Shown: positions 16,192-23,105 of the stretch, one piece after another
Layout: the number at the start of each line of letters is the position of its first letter
Position numbering within the stretch: position 1 is the first letter of the stretch
Assembly (NCBI RefSeq): GCF_042432825.1
Contig: NZ_JBHLWN010000054.1
Coordinates: 1-37,886 of the forward strand
Source: Gordoniibacillus chartarius
Lineage (GTDB): Bacteria; Bacillota; Bacilli; Paenibacillales; NBRC-103111
Reading direction: 5' to 3'
Length of the DNA: 37,886 nucleotides
The notes under the pieces: generated by a model
What the model was told of the DNA's origin: nothing
Databases searched by the model: none
Seen by the model: the letters and a program-made list of their open reading frames with translations, nothing else
Program-made: the position numbers and the translations under genes

Positions 16192-16770
16192 ATGACTATA
16201 GCAATCCAAACGAACCGCGTCCTTGAATGCGAAGGGCTGGCATGTCCGATGCCGGTCGTAAAAACAAAAAAAGCCATCGATGAAATGCAGCCGGGGGAAG
16301 TCCTTGAAGTGCGGGCCACCGATAAGGGTTCCGTCGCAGATTTGCAGGGCTGGGCTAAACGCACCGGCCATCAATACATTGGTCTGAAGGAAGAGAACGG
16401 GGTTTTCCGCCATTTCTTGAGAAAAGCATCGGACAGCGAGACAAAAACGGAAATAAAATTCCCTCACATCATGAGTAACGAGGAACTAAATCAAAAACTA
16501 ACTTCTGGTGATAGCATCAGCGTATTGGATGTACGAGAACCTGCGGAATATGCCTTCGGGCGCATTCCCGGCGCCGTTTCCGTACCTTTGGGACAACTGG
16601 AGGAAAAACTGAGTCAGCTGGATCCGGGCAAAGAGTACGCAGTCGTTTGCAGAACGGGGAACCGCAGCGATATGGCCTGCCAAATTCTTGCCGAGCGCGG
16701 ATTTTCCAAAGTAAAGAATGTGGTGCCAGGCATGTCCCAGTGGCAGGGGGCCACAGAAAGCGACGAATAA
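16192..16770 (+). CDS. TusA-rhodanese fusion sulfurtransferase
   Basis: Protein of 192 aa combining two sulfur carriers. Residues about 8-78 are a TusA domain with CEGLACPMPVVKTKKAI (C18 of the CPMP motif), and residues about 90-188 are a rhodanese with VCRTGNRSD (C153). The fusion would allow direct persulfide transfer from rhodanese cysteine to TusA cysteine. ATG 16192 is chosen because GGGAGGG sits 8 bases upstream; the GTG at 16183 lies inside that site. The next gene is DsrE-like, and TusA-DsrE exchange is established in sulfur oxidisers, so all three probably act as a relay. Confidence 0.9.
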   Translation: MTIAIQTNRVLECEGLACPMPVVKTKKAIDEMQPGEVLEVRATDKGSVADLQGWAKRTGHQYIGLKEENGVFRHFLRKASDSETKTEIKFPHIMSNEELNQKLTSGDSISVLDVREPAEYAFGRIPGAVSVPLGQLEEKLSQLDPGKEYAVVCRTGNRSDMACQILAERGFSKVKNVVPGMSQWQGATESDE

Positions 16771-16798
16771 TAATCGAGTAAAGGAGAAAGAACAAAAC

Positions 16799-17197
16799 AT
16801 GGCAAACAAAAAAGTGGCGATTATCGCATCTTCCGGGGGTCTTGAAACTGCATACAAAGTATTGAACATTGCAACGGCAGCGGCGGCGCTGGACGCTGAG
16901 GTGGCTATCTTCTTTACCTTTGAAGGACTGTCGATCATTCATAAGGATTCCGAGCAAATGCTGCAACTCAGACCGGGTAACGAAGGACTGGCGGAAGGCT
17001 TCAAAAAAATTAATGTTCCGACAGTAACCCAACTTCTGGACGTGGCCAAAGAATCGGGTGTCCGCATGATCGCCTGCCAAATGACAGTAGATGTGATGGG
17101 ACTTGACCAAGAGCACTTTATCGATGGAATTGAACTCGGCGGCGCCGCGGCATTTTTGGATTTTGCATTCGACGCGCAGGTGACGCTGAACTTTTAA
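16799..17197 (+). CDS. DsrE2-like sulfur carrier, short form
   Basis: DsrE/DsrF-family protein of 132 aa. It opens with KKVAIIASSGGLETAYKVLN and carries the conserved cysteine in IACQMTVDVMG (C93), followed by FIDGIELGGAAAF. Compared with the paralogue at 18986 it lacks roughly 27 residues of the middle region rich in lysine and methionine, and has no obvious membrane span. ATG 16799 follows AAAGGAG by about 12 bases; the much earlier in-frame ATG lies within the preceding gene. The fixed position between TusA-rhodanese and rhodanese-dioxygenase genes suggests it hands persulfide between them. The paralogue's function need not be the same. Confidence 0.85.
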   Translation: MANKKVAIIASSGGLETAYKVLNIATAAAALDAEVAIFFTFEGLSIIHKDSEQMLQLRPGNEGLAEGFKKINVPTVTQLLDVAKESGVRMIACQMTVDVMGLDQEHFIDGIELGGAAAFLDFAFDAQVTLNF

Positions 17198-17216
17198 GCG
17201 GGAAAGGAGAATAAGA

Positions 17217-18356
17217 ATGGAAAAAGTACCCTTGATTACGGCAGAAGAGCTTCACCGTAAAATGAATTCGGGTGAAGACGTGGTGATTCTCGATGTAAGG
17301 AACGAGACAGATTATAACGATTGGAAAATTGAAGGAAAAAAAGTGAGATCCGTTAACATTCCGTACTTTAACTTTCTGGAAGAGGATGAGCAGGTGCACG
17401 CCGGACTGCCAAAGGATACGGAAATGGTCGTCGTTTGCGCAAAAGGCGGATCTTCCGACTTTGTAGCGGAAATGTTGATGGAGAAAGGGTATAAAACCTA
17501 CTCGTTGGAAGGCGGAATGCTGGCCTGGAGCCAGTTCTACCATCCGACCATCGTATACATGGACGAAAAGTTCAAATTGATTCAAATCAACCGTTTGTCT
17601 AAAGGCTGCCTCTCCTATGCCGTCATTTCGGAAGGGAAAGGCATGATCATCGACCCGAATCAAAAGGTGGATGTTTACCTTGAACTTGCAAAACAGCATC
17701 GTTTCAAGATTGAACATGTCGTGGATTCCCATCTGCATGCCGATCATATTTCCGGAGGGCGACAGCTTGCCGAACAAACCGGCGCAACGTATTACATCTC
17801 TTCCGGGGAGGTAAAGGATACGAATTTGAAGTTTGAGCCGTTGGATCGGCATGATCGGATCAGAGTCGGAGAAATTGATGTGGAGGTCTTGGCGATTCCC
17901 ACGCCTGGGCATACCCCCGGATCGACATCCTTCTTGATCAACAACCGGTTCTTGATGTCCGGAGATACCATCTTTGTCGGCGGTTTGGGAAGACCCGATC
18001 TTGGAGGCAAGGCAAAAGAATGGGCGATGGATCTGTACGATACCGTGTTCAACAAGCTGAGCGATCTCCCGGACGATTGTCTCGTTCTGCCCGCTCACTA
18101 TGCCGACATTCAGGAGATCAACGATAACGGTATTGTTGGGGCCACATTCGGTGAAATTCGCGAGAATAACGAAATTATGCAAAACGCCGACCAAGAAGCC
18201 TTTACGGAACAAGTGGCTAGCGCGGTCTCCATGGAGAAACCGCCAAATTTTGAAGAAATTGTGGCCATCAACCGGGGCGAACTCCAAGTCGATGCAGAAA
18301 AAGCGGTCGAACTCGAGATTGGACCGAACCGCTGCGCGGTACATCATCACGGTTAA
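17217..18356 (+). CDS. Rhodanese-persulfide dioxygenase fusion
   Basis: Protein of 379 aa. Residues about 5-108 form a rhodanese domain with active loop CAKGGSS (C74). Residues about 112-340 form an MBL-fold dioxygenase with DSHLHADHISGG (H172, H174, D176, H177), TPGHTPGST (H232), SGDTIFVGG (D250) and LPAH (H294). It is comparable to staphylococcal CstB, which oxidises low-molecular-weight persulfides and makes thiosulfate, but the domain order differs: CstB has the hydrolase first and rhodanese last. All metal and persulfide residues expected are present. It lies 19 bases after the short DsrE2 gene, and a TusA gene follows. It is probably the central catalytic step of the locus. Confidence 0.9.
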   Translation: MEKVPLITAEELHRKMNSGEDVVILDVRNETDYNDWKIEGKKVRSVNIPYFNFLEEDEQVHAGLPKDTEMVVVCAKGGSSDFVAEMLMEKGYKTYSLEGGMLAWSQFYHPTIVYMDEKFKLIQINRLSKGCLSYAVISEGKGMIIDPNQKVDVYLELAKQHRFKIEHVVDSHLHADHISGGRQLAEQTGATYYISSGEVKDTNLKFEPLDRHDRIRVGEIDVEVLAIPTPGHTPGSTSFLINNRFLMSGDTIFVGGLGRPDLGGKAKEWAMDLYDTVFNKLSDLPDDCLVLPAHYADIQEINDNGIVGATFGEIRENNEIMQNADQEAFTEQVASAVSMEKPPNFEEIVAINRGELQVDAEKAVELEIGPNRCAVHHHG

Positions 18357-18380
18357 AATGTAAGGAAGGAGGTTCAACTT

Positions 18381-18605
18381 ATGGCGGATATTGTTGTTGA
18401 CGCAAAAGGTCTTGCTTGCCCGATGCCGATCGTCAAAGCAAAGAAAGCAATCGATTCGCTCGAATCCGGTCAAATCATGGAATTGCACACAACCGACAAA
18501 GGTTCCATGAACGACTTCCAAGCATGGGTTAAACAAACGAACCATGAATTGATCGAAGCTAAAGAAGACAACGGTGTATTTAAGTTTATCGTAAAGAAAG
18601 GATAA
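18381..18605 (+). CDS. TusA-family sulfur carrier
   Basis: TusA protein of 74 aa with KGLACPMPIVKAKKAID (C13 in CPMP), the standard carrier cysteine. It is nearly the same length as the TusA half of the fusion at 16192 and shares its second motif (TDKGSMNDFQAWVKQTNHELI), so the two probably arose by duplication. AAGGAGG precedes the ATG. Cytosolic shuttle for persulfide within the locus. Confidence 0.93.
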   Translation: MADIVVDAKGLACPMPIVKAKKAIDSLESGQIMELHTTDKGSMNDFQAWVKQTNHELIEAKEDNGVFKFIVKKG

Positions 18606-18666
18606 GTTTTTGAAGGGGATGTGGTTCCAGGCACTGCATCTCCTTCCTAAAAGAAAGGAAGAAAAC

Positions 18667-18831
18667 ATGATTTGGTTTATTGCAGCAATAACCTTCATTG
18701 CTTACCAAATTCGAAATCACGGGCCTGTTCAAGGTCTTTATTATATATCTTTCCCCAAATTGCAAAGAATGAAAAAACAATGGGGCAAAGCCGGTGAATC
18801 TTCGCGAAGTGCTGAGCCGCGCAAATTTTAA
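18667..18831 (+). CDS. 54-aa membrane peptide of the sulfur locus
   Basis: Begins MIWFIAAITFIAYQIRN, with one N-terminal hydrophobic span and a basic tail (PKLQRMKKQWGKAGE). GGAAG lies about 9 bases upstream. After the span it has GPVQGLYYI. The rhodanese at 19807 has, after its own membrane anchor, APVKGLRNL. This resemblance suggests the peptide is an orphan anchor or partner for a rhodanese or DsrE2 protein. It lies 61 bases after tusA and before the separate dsrE promoter region. No named family recognised. Confidence 0.55.
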   Translation: MIWFIAAITFIAYQIRNHGPVQGLYYISFPKLQRMKKQWGKAGESSRSAEPRKF

Positions 18832-18944
18832 GAAAGCGTGCAGGATAGAACGAATTGTATGCTTTTCTATATCCGGAAGAAGCTCCTATGATCAACGTAA
18901 AAAGAAAGTATGCACCAAGTATGACTAATTTTTTTCGCTTTTTA

Positions 18945-18960
18945 ATACCCATACCTGTAT
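18945..18960 (+). promoter_or_regulatory. Degenerate CstR-type operator before dsrE2
   Basis: ATACCC-N4-CTGTAT keeps the 4-base spacer but has two mismatches in the right half. It is 25 bases before the start codon of the second dsrE gene, in a 154-base gap. A clear -35 box is not visible. Confidence 0.5.
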
Positions 18961-18985
18961 GATTTACAAAGAAAGGATGATAGAT

Positions 18986-19465
18986 ATGAGCCAAAAAGAA
19001 AAAACCACCATCGTTCTTTTTAGCGGAGATTTGGACAAAGCGATCGCCGCCTTCATCATTGCCAACGGAGCGGCCGCTTATGATCACGAAGTTACGATGT
19101 TTTTCACCTTTTGGGGATTGAATACCCTTCGAAAAGATCCACCTGTTTCCGTAAAGAAAGGGTTTCTTGAGAACATGTTCGGTAAAATGATGCCGCGCGG
19201 AGCGAAAAAACTGGGACTCTCCAAAATGAATTTTGCCGGAATCGGTCCCAAAATGATCAAGCATGTCATGAAGAAACATAATGCGCTCAGCCTGCCTCAG
19301 TTGATTGAGCTCGCGCAGGAGCAGGGAGTTAAACTGGTTGCATGCACAATGACCATGGATTTGCTTGGATTGCGGAAAGAAGAATTGATCGACGGGATCG
19401 ATTATGCCGGTGTTGCAGCCTATTTGGGGGATGCTGCAGACGCGAAAGTGAACTTGTTTATTTAA
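18986..19465 (+). CDS. DsrE2-like sulfur carrier, full-length form
   Basis: Protein of 159 aa of the DsrE2 type. Key parts are IVLFSGDLDKAIAAFIIANG, MFFTFWGLNTLRK, the lysine/methionine-rich central segment FGKMMPRGAKKLGLSKMN (65-82), and VACTMTMDLLGL with the conserved cysteine C120. It ends with ELIDGIDYAGVAAYLGDA. DsrE2 proteins are often encoded with TusA and rhodanese. ATG 18986 follows AAAGGATG; the upstream frame covers the operator. It has its own promoter region and lies immediately upstream of cstR. Confidence 0.88.
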   Translation: MSQKEKTTIVLFSGDLDKAIAAFIIANGAAAYDHEVTMFFTFWGLNTLRKDPPVSVKKGFLENMFGKMMPRGAKKLGLSKMNFAGIGPKMIKHVMKKHNALSLPQLIELAQEQGVKLVACTMTMDLLGLRKEELIDGIDYAGVAAYLGDAADAKVNLFI

Positions 19466-19488
19466 GACCAGTTCCCCCGGATTTAGGT

Positions 19489-19510
19489 TATAATATACCT
19501 ATACACGTAT
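19489..19510 (+). promoter_or_regulatory. cstR promoter with degenerate operator
   Basis: TATAAT (19489-19494) is a consensus -10, and ATACCT-N4-ACGTAT (19495-19510) follows directly. Spacer length matches the other sulfur-locus sites, with three mismatches overall. No good -35 is visible at the expected place. Weak autoregulation by CstR is likely. Confidence 0.6.
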
Positions 19511-19529
19511 AAGCAAATGGGGGATAACG

Positions 19530-19796
19530 ATGAATATGAATTACGATGATGATGTAAAAAGAAGACTGCGCCGCGTGGAAGGGCAAGTACGCGGCGTACT
19601 GAAAATGATGGAGGAAAAGAAAAACTGCAAGGATGTGGTGAGCCAGCTCTCAGCTGTCAGAAGCGCAGTCGACAAAGCCATTGCCTATATCGTTGCGGTC
19701 AATCTGGAGCAGTGCATTCTTGAAGAAAAGGAAGCCGGCAAAGATACGAGCAAACTCGTTCAGGAGGCCGTGGAATTATTGATCAAAAGCAGGTAG
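19530..19796 (+). CDS. cstR: CstR-type persulfide-sensing repressor
   Basis: CsoR/RcnR-family (DUF156) all-helical repressor of 88 aa. It aligns with the copper regulator at 32018: C33 and C62 match that protein's C59 and C88. The copper-binding histidine four residues before the second cysteine is asparagine here (N58). Loss of this ligand with retention of both cysteines is the mark of CstR, which responds to persulfides and polysulfides by forming cross-links between the two cysteines. It sits at the end of the set of genes it probably controls; matching sites occur at 14589, 14979, 18945 and 19495. Confidence 0.9.
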   Translation: MNMNYDDDVKRRLRRVEGQVRGVLKMMEEKKNCKDVVSQLSAVRSAVDKAIAYIVAVNLEQCILEEKEAGKDTSKLVQEAVELLIKSR

Positions 19797-19806
19797 GTGA
19801 TTCCGC

Positions 19807-20178
19807 ATGAATTATTATTTTTACGCCATATTATTTATTCTTTTAGCATGGTTTCTGTTTAAGCAATTCGCTCCGGTGAAAGGATTGAGGAATCTGAACA
19901 TCGAGCAGTTCAAGAAGGAATACAAAGGGCAAAGGCTGATCGATGTTAGAGAGGTTCATGAGTTTAAGCAGGGTCACCTTCCAGGAGCGGTAAACATTCC
20001 GTTAAGTCAGATTCACAGGAGACTAGGCGAGATTCCGAAAGAAAGTCCTGTCTATTTGTACTGCCGCAGCGGGATGCGCAGCAAGCAAGCCGGTAGGATC
20101 CTGAGCCGGAGCGGATACCGTAACGTGGCTCACTTGAACGGCGGGATCACGGCGTGGGACGGACCTTTAACAAAATAG
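19807..20178 (+). CDS. Membrane-anchored rhodanese
   Basis: Protein of 123 aa. An N-terminal hydrophobic anchor (about residues 4-18) is followed by FAPVKGLRNLN and a rhodanese domain (about 30-122) with LIDVREVHEFKQGHLPGAVN and active loop CRSGMRS (C86). With no basic residues before the anchor and lysines after it, the catalytic domain is expected on the cytosolic face. It starts 10 bases after cstR, after AGGTAGG, and is co-transcribed with it. It may hold sulfur carriers near a membrane enzyme such as a quinone-dependent sulfide oxidase, though none is encoded here. Confidence 0.88.
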   Translation: MNYYFYAILFILLAWFLFKQFAPVKGLRNLNIEQFKKEYKGQRLIDVREVHEFKQGHLPGAVNIPLSQIHRRLGEIPKESPVYLYCRSGMRSKQAGRILSRSGYRNVAHLNGGITAWDGPLTK

Positions 20179-20244
20179 ACGAGTTTTTTCCGGAAAAGAT
20201 ACCATACTATCGTTAGGGTTAATACACTGACTGGGGGAACGGCC

Positions 20245-20634
20245 ATGTTTCATTATACGGCAGAAACAACAGCGAACGTTCAGAATGCCATTGCCGCCTT
20301 GGAAACATCTTTAAAGGAAGAACAGTTTGGCGTGCTGTGGCGGTTTAATCTTCGCGAAAAACTGAAGGAAAAAGGATTTGATTTTGAGCGGGAGTACGTG
20401 GTTTTGGAGGTGTGCAATCCTGCGGAAGCGAACAGAGTCGTAAGTGAAAGTGCGTTGGCGGGTTACTTTCTTCCGTGCAAAATCGTGGTCTATGAAGCGG
20501 ACGGGAAGACCAAAATCGGCATGCCGAAACCGACCGCATTCATGAATATGCTGGAGGATGCTGCTCTGATGGGCATTGCCGCCGATGTGGAAGCCCGATT
20601 GATTGGATGCATCAATCAGGCTGCGAATCCATGA
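20245..20634 (+). CDS. DUF302 family protein
   Basis: Protein of 129 aa matching the DUF302 pattern: an opening MFHYTAET, YVVLEVCNPAEANRVV with conserved cysteine, the segment YFLPCKIVVYEADGKTKIG with a second cysteine, then GMPKP. Biochemical function of DUF302 is not established; it is often encoded near rhodaneses and sulfur or redox genes. It follows the membrane rhodanese by 66 bases and is closed by a good terminator, so it is probably the last gene of the cstR transcript. Confidence 0.85.
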   Translation: MFHYTAETTANVQNAIAALETSLKEEQFGVLWRFNLREKLKEKGFDFEREYVVLEVCNPAEANRVVSESALAGYFLPCKIVVYEADGKTKIGMPKPTAFMNMLEDAALMGIAADVEARLIGCINQAANP

Positions 20635-20638
20635 TATG

Positions 20639-20668
20639 AAAACCGATGAGTTCATCTCATTGGTTTTT
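20639..20668 (+). terminator. Terminator closing the sulfur locus
   Basis: AAAACCGATGAG (20639-20650) pairs with CTCATTGGTTTT (20656-20667) with one G-U pair, and the T-run continues. Confidence 0.85.
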
Positions 20669-20739
20669 TCTTTAACGCATCTTAACAAATGGATGCTATT
20701 CTCGGACAAACGGCAACGTGTTTAGGGGATGTTAGAGGA

Positions 20740-21426
20740 ATGAAGGGCAAAACGATCCTGATTGTTGAAGATGACGCCAAGATCCGGCAGTTGCTGAAAA
20801 TATATTTGGAAAAAGAAGGATATGAGATCTTAGAAGCGGCAGACGGCTCTGAGGGAATGAAGTTGTTTGAAAAGCTCGATCCATGTTTTGTGATTATGGA
20901 TCTCATGCTTCCGCATAAAAGCGGGGAAGAGCTGTGTCAATGGATCCGTTCCGATATGAAAAGCGATATTCCGATCATCATGCTGACGGCCAAGGTGGAC
21001 GAATCGGATCGGATTCAGGGGCTGCAAATGGGGGCGGACGATTATATTACCAAGCCCTTCAGCCCGCAGGAGGTCGTTGCCAGGGTCGAAACCGTCCTGC
21101 GAAGAACGGCCAATCGATGCAGTAAAATCAGTTACAAAGGACTAACGCTGAAACCGCTTCGAGGAGAAGTGAAGTTCAACGGAGAACTTATTCCGCTGAC
21201 GATGCATGAATTTAAGCTTTTATATTTTCTGATGCGGCATCCGAATCAAATATTGACAAGAGAACAAATATTACAAGAGCTGTATCCGAATGAAGAACGT
21301 TCTGTAATCGACCGGACCGTGGATGTCCATGTCAGCAAGCTCCGGGAAAAGATCGAAGCAATGGAAGGAGCCCCCCGTTTTATTGAAACGATAAGAGGGA
21401 TGGGATATCGATTTGATGCATATTAA
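20740..21426 (+). CDS. OmpR-family response regulator
   Basis: Response regulator of 228 aa. The receiver domain (about 1-118) has the acidic pair EDDAKIR, phospho-acceptor D54 in VIMDLMLPH, the conserved MLTAK, and K in DDYITKPF. The C-terminal winged helix (about 130-228) has EFKLLYFLMRHPNQILTREQ and VDVHVSKLREKIE. ATG 20740 is used since AGGGG lies about 12 bases upstream and the coding match begins there. It overlaps the kinase gene by 11 bases. Signal unknown; it is separated from the sulfur locus by a terminator, so not necessarily linked. Confidence 0.88.
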   Translation: MKGKTILIVEDDAKIRQLLKIYLEKEGYEILEAADGSEGMKLFEKLDPCFVIMDLMLPHKSGEELCQWIRSDMKSDIPIIMLTAKVDESDRIQGLQMGADDYITKPFSPQEVVARVETVLRRTANRCSKISYKGLTLKPLRGEVKFNGELIPLTMHEFKLLYFLMRHPNQILTREQILQELYPNEERSVIDRTVDVHVSKLREKIEAMEGAPRFIETIRGMGYRFDAY

Positions 21427-22540
21427 ACATTGGATGTTTTGGCGAAAGCGTTTGACGATGAAACTCATTATGGTCAACGGCCTGGTCATCGCTGTTGTGA
21501 TCTGGCTCGCTGGGGTATCCGTAAAAGATTTTGCTTGCATGGTGGTGGGCCAATATGAGCTGGTCGGTGAGGAAAAAAGCAGGTTCTTCAATGAAACAAT
21601 GGAGTTTTATTTATGGAGAGCAAGTTTTTTGGCCATTTTGGTTGCCGCCATCATTCATTATGTTTTTATCAAAAAAATACTTTCTCCTTTAAAACGGCTC
21701 GCGAAGTCAACGCAGCTCATGATCGAGGGACATTACCCGGAGCCCATCGAACCGAAATCTCATGATGAAATCGGTCAGCTTACGAAGCACTTTAACGAAT
21801 TGGCAAAAACATTGAAGCGTACGGAAGAAAACCGAAAACGTCTTCTAAGCAATATATCGCATGAACTGCGCACGCCTCTAAGCAACTTGAACGGCTATTT
21901 GGAGGCATTATCAAATGGTGTCATAGAAGGCAATCGGGAATTGTATCAATCTCTGCTTGAAGAATCTCAGCACCTCACCCGTCTCGTAGAACAGCTTCAT
22001 CATTTGACGGTCTGGGAAGCTCGAGGGAATAACAGTCTGTATCAGACAGAAATCAAAATACATGAACTTCTGCAACAAACGATTCAGGCTTTTCAGTTGG
22101 AAAGCGACAAAGCAGGTGTTTCATTGGACGTCTCCATACAAGAGGGAGTCGTTCTTGGCGAGGAAGACGGAATCAAACAGGTCATGAACAATTTGCTCAA
22201 GAATGCTTTCATGTATAATACAGGGAATGAGATAAAGATTACGGGAAAAAGGGAACAAAAACAATACCGCATCACGGTTTCCAACATGGGAGAATCAATA
22301 CCGGGTGAAGCTCGCGATTTGGTTTTTGAGCGGTTCTATCGCGTGGATCCGTCAAGACACCGGGAGAAAGACAGGAACGGTACTGGGCTGGGTCTTGCGA
22401 TTGTAAAAGAAATTGTGGAACGGTTCGGCGGACAAGTCGGACTGCACTCGGATGGTAATCTGCATAATTTTTGGGTTACTCTCCCTTTGGAAATAAAAAC
22501 GGTAAAGGTGGTTAAGAATCATGACGGAGCGCCGGTTTAA
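21416..22540 (+). CDS. Membrane histidine kinase
   Basis: Sensor kinase of 374 aa. Two membrane spans (about 17-36 and 68-86) enclose a short 30-residue external loop, so sensing is probably in or near the membrane. A HAMP domain (about 87-140) is followed by HisKA with NISHELRTPLSNLNGYLEAL (H149) and an HATPase domain with NNLLKNAFMYN, NGTGLGLAIVK. The short loop resembles small envelope-stress kinases. Coupled to the response regulator by overlap, and overlaps the following methyltransferase by 20 bases, so the three form one operon. Confidence 0.88.
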   Translation: MHIKHWMFWRKRLTMKLIMVNGLVIAVVIWLAGVSVKDFACMVVGQYELVGEEKSRFFNETMEFYLWRASFLAILVAAIIHYVFIKKILSPLKRLAKSTQLMIEGHYPEPIEPKSHDEIGQLTKHFNELAKTLKRTEENRKRLLSNISHELRTPLSNLNGYLEALSNGVIEGNRELYQSLLEESQHLTRLVEQLHHLTVWEARGNNSLYQTEIKIHELLQQTIQAFQLESDKAGVSLDVSIQEGVVLGEEDGIKQVMNNLLKNAFMYNTGNEIKITGKREQKQYRITVSNMGESIPGEARDLVFERFYRVDPSRHREKDRNGTGLGLAIVKEIVERFGGQVGLHSDGNLHNFWVTLPLEIKTVKVVKNHDGAPV

Positions 22541-23105
22541 CCCTGAACATACGGAGAAACTGGACAACCCGGAGCGGCGAAAAGTTCTGCCTCCAGAAAA
22601 GTTATTGGAATTATTGGAAATCCAAGATAACGACATTATTCTGGATTTGGGGGCAGGTACCGGTTATTTTACCATACCCGCGGCAGGACTTACCAACGGG
22701 AAAGTGTATGCTTTGGACGTTGCACCACAGATGCTGCAATATTTGGGAAAGCGTGTGAAGGAGGAAAAACTGGACAATGTCGAGTTAATTGAAGGAGCCA
22801 TTGAATGTATTCCCCTGGCAGGACAAATCGCCGACCATGTGATCGCTTCATTCGTCTTACACGAAGTAGAACCTTTGGAAAAAGGACTCCAAGAAATGAG
22901 CAGAGTGCTAAAGCCGGGCGGAACAGTATTATGTATCGAATGGGAAAAAAAACAAACGGAACAAGGCCCTCCTCTCCGTCATCGAATACATTCCAATGAG
23001 CTTGCAGAAGCATTTGAAGAGAATGGGTTCTTGGTTGAAAAACTGACCTATCCTTCCGATCAGCACTATCTTATTGTTGCAAGGGCTTGTGCACATAACT
23101 GCTAA
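22521..23105 (+). CDS. SAM-dependent methyltransferase
   Basis: Class I methyltransferase of 194 aa. Motif I is ILDLGAGTGYF (about residues 40-50), followed by VYALDVAPQMLQYL, post-I VELIEGAIECIPLAG, and the RVLKPGGTVLCIEW segment. It begins inside the kinase gene and so is translationally coupled to it; a link between the two-component system and a methyl transfer is implied but not defined. It ends convergently, overlapping the last bases of the SoxB-like gene on the other strand. Confidence 0.8.
   Translation: MTERRFNPEHTEKLDNPERRKVLPPEKLLELLEIQDNDIILDLGAGTGYFTIPAAGLTNGKVYALDVAPQMLQYLGKRVKEEKLDNVELIEGAIECIPLAGQIADHVIASFVLHEVEPLEKGLQEMSRVLKPGGTVLCIEWEKKQTEQGPPLRHRIHSNELAEAFEENGFLVEKLTYPSDQHYLIVARACAHNC

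Noticed and set aside
17118..18698. 526-aa open frame on the minus strand
   Set aside because: It is antisense to the rhodanese-dioxygenase, tusA and the end of the short dsrE gene, all with clear motifs and ribosome binding sites. It has no start signal and an odd composition; it results from codon bias.
18695..19279. 194-aa minus-strand frame including a hydrophobic stretch in the 18832-18985 gap
   Set aside because: Mostly antisense to the DsrE2 gene. The internal hydrophobic part starting near 18952 could be a small membrane protein, but it lacks a ribosome binding site and overlaps the operator.
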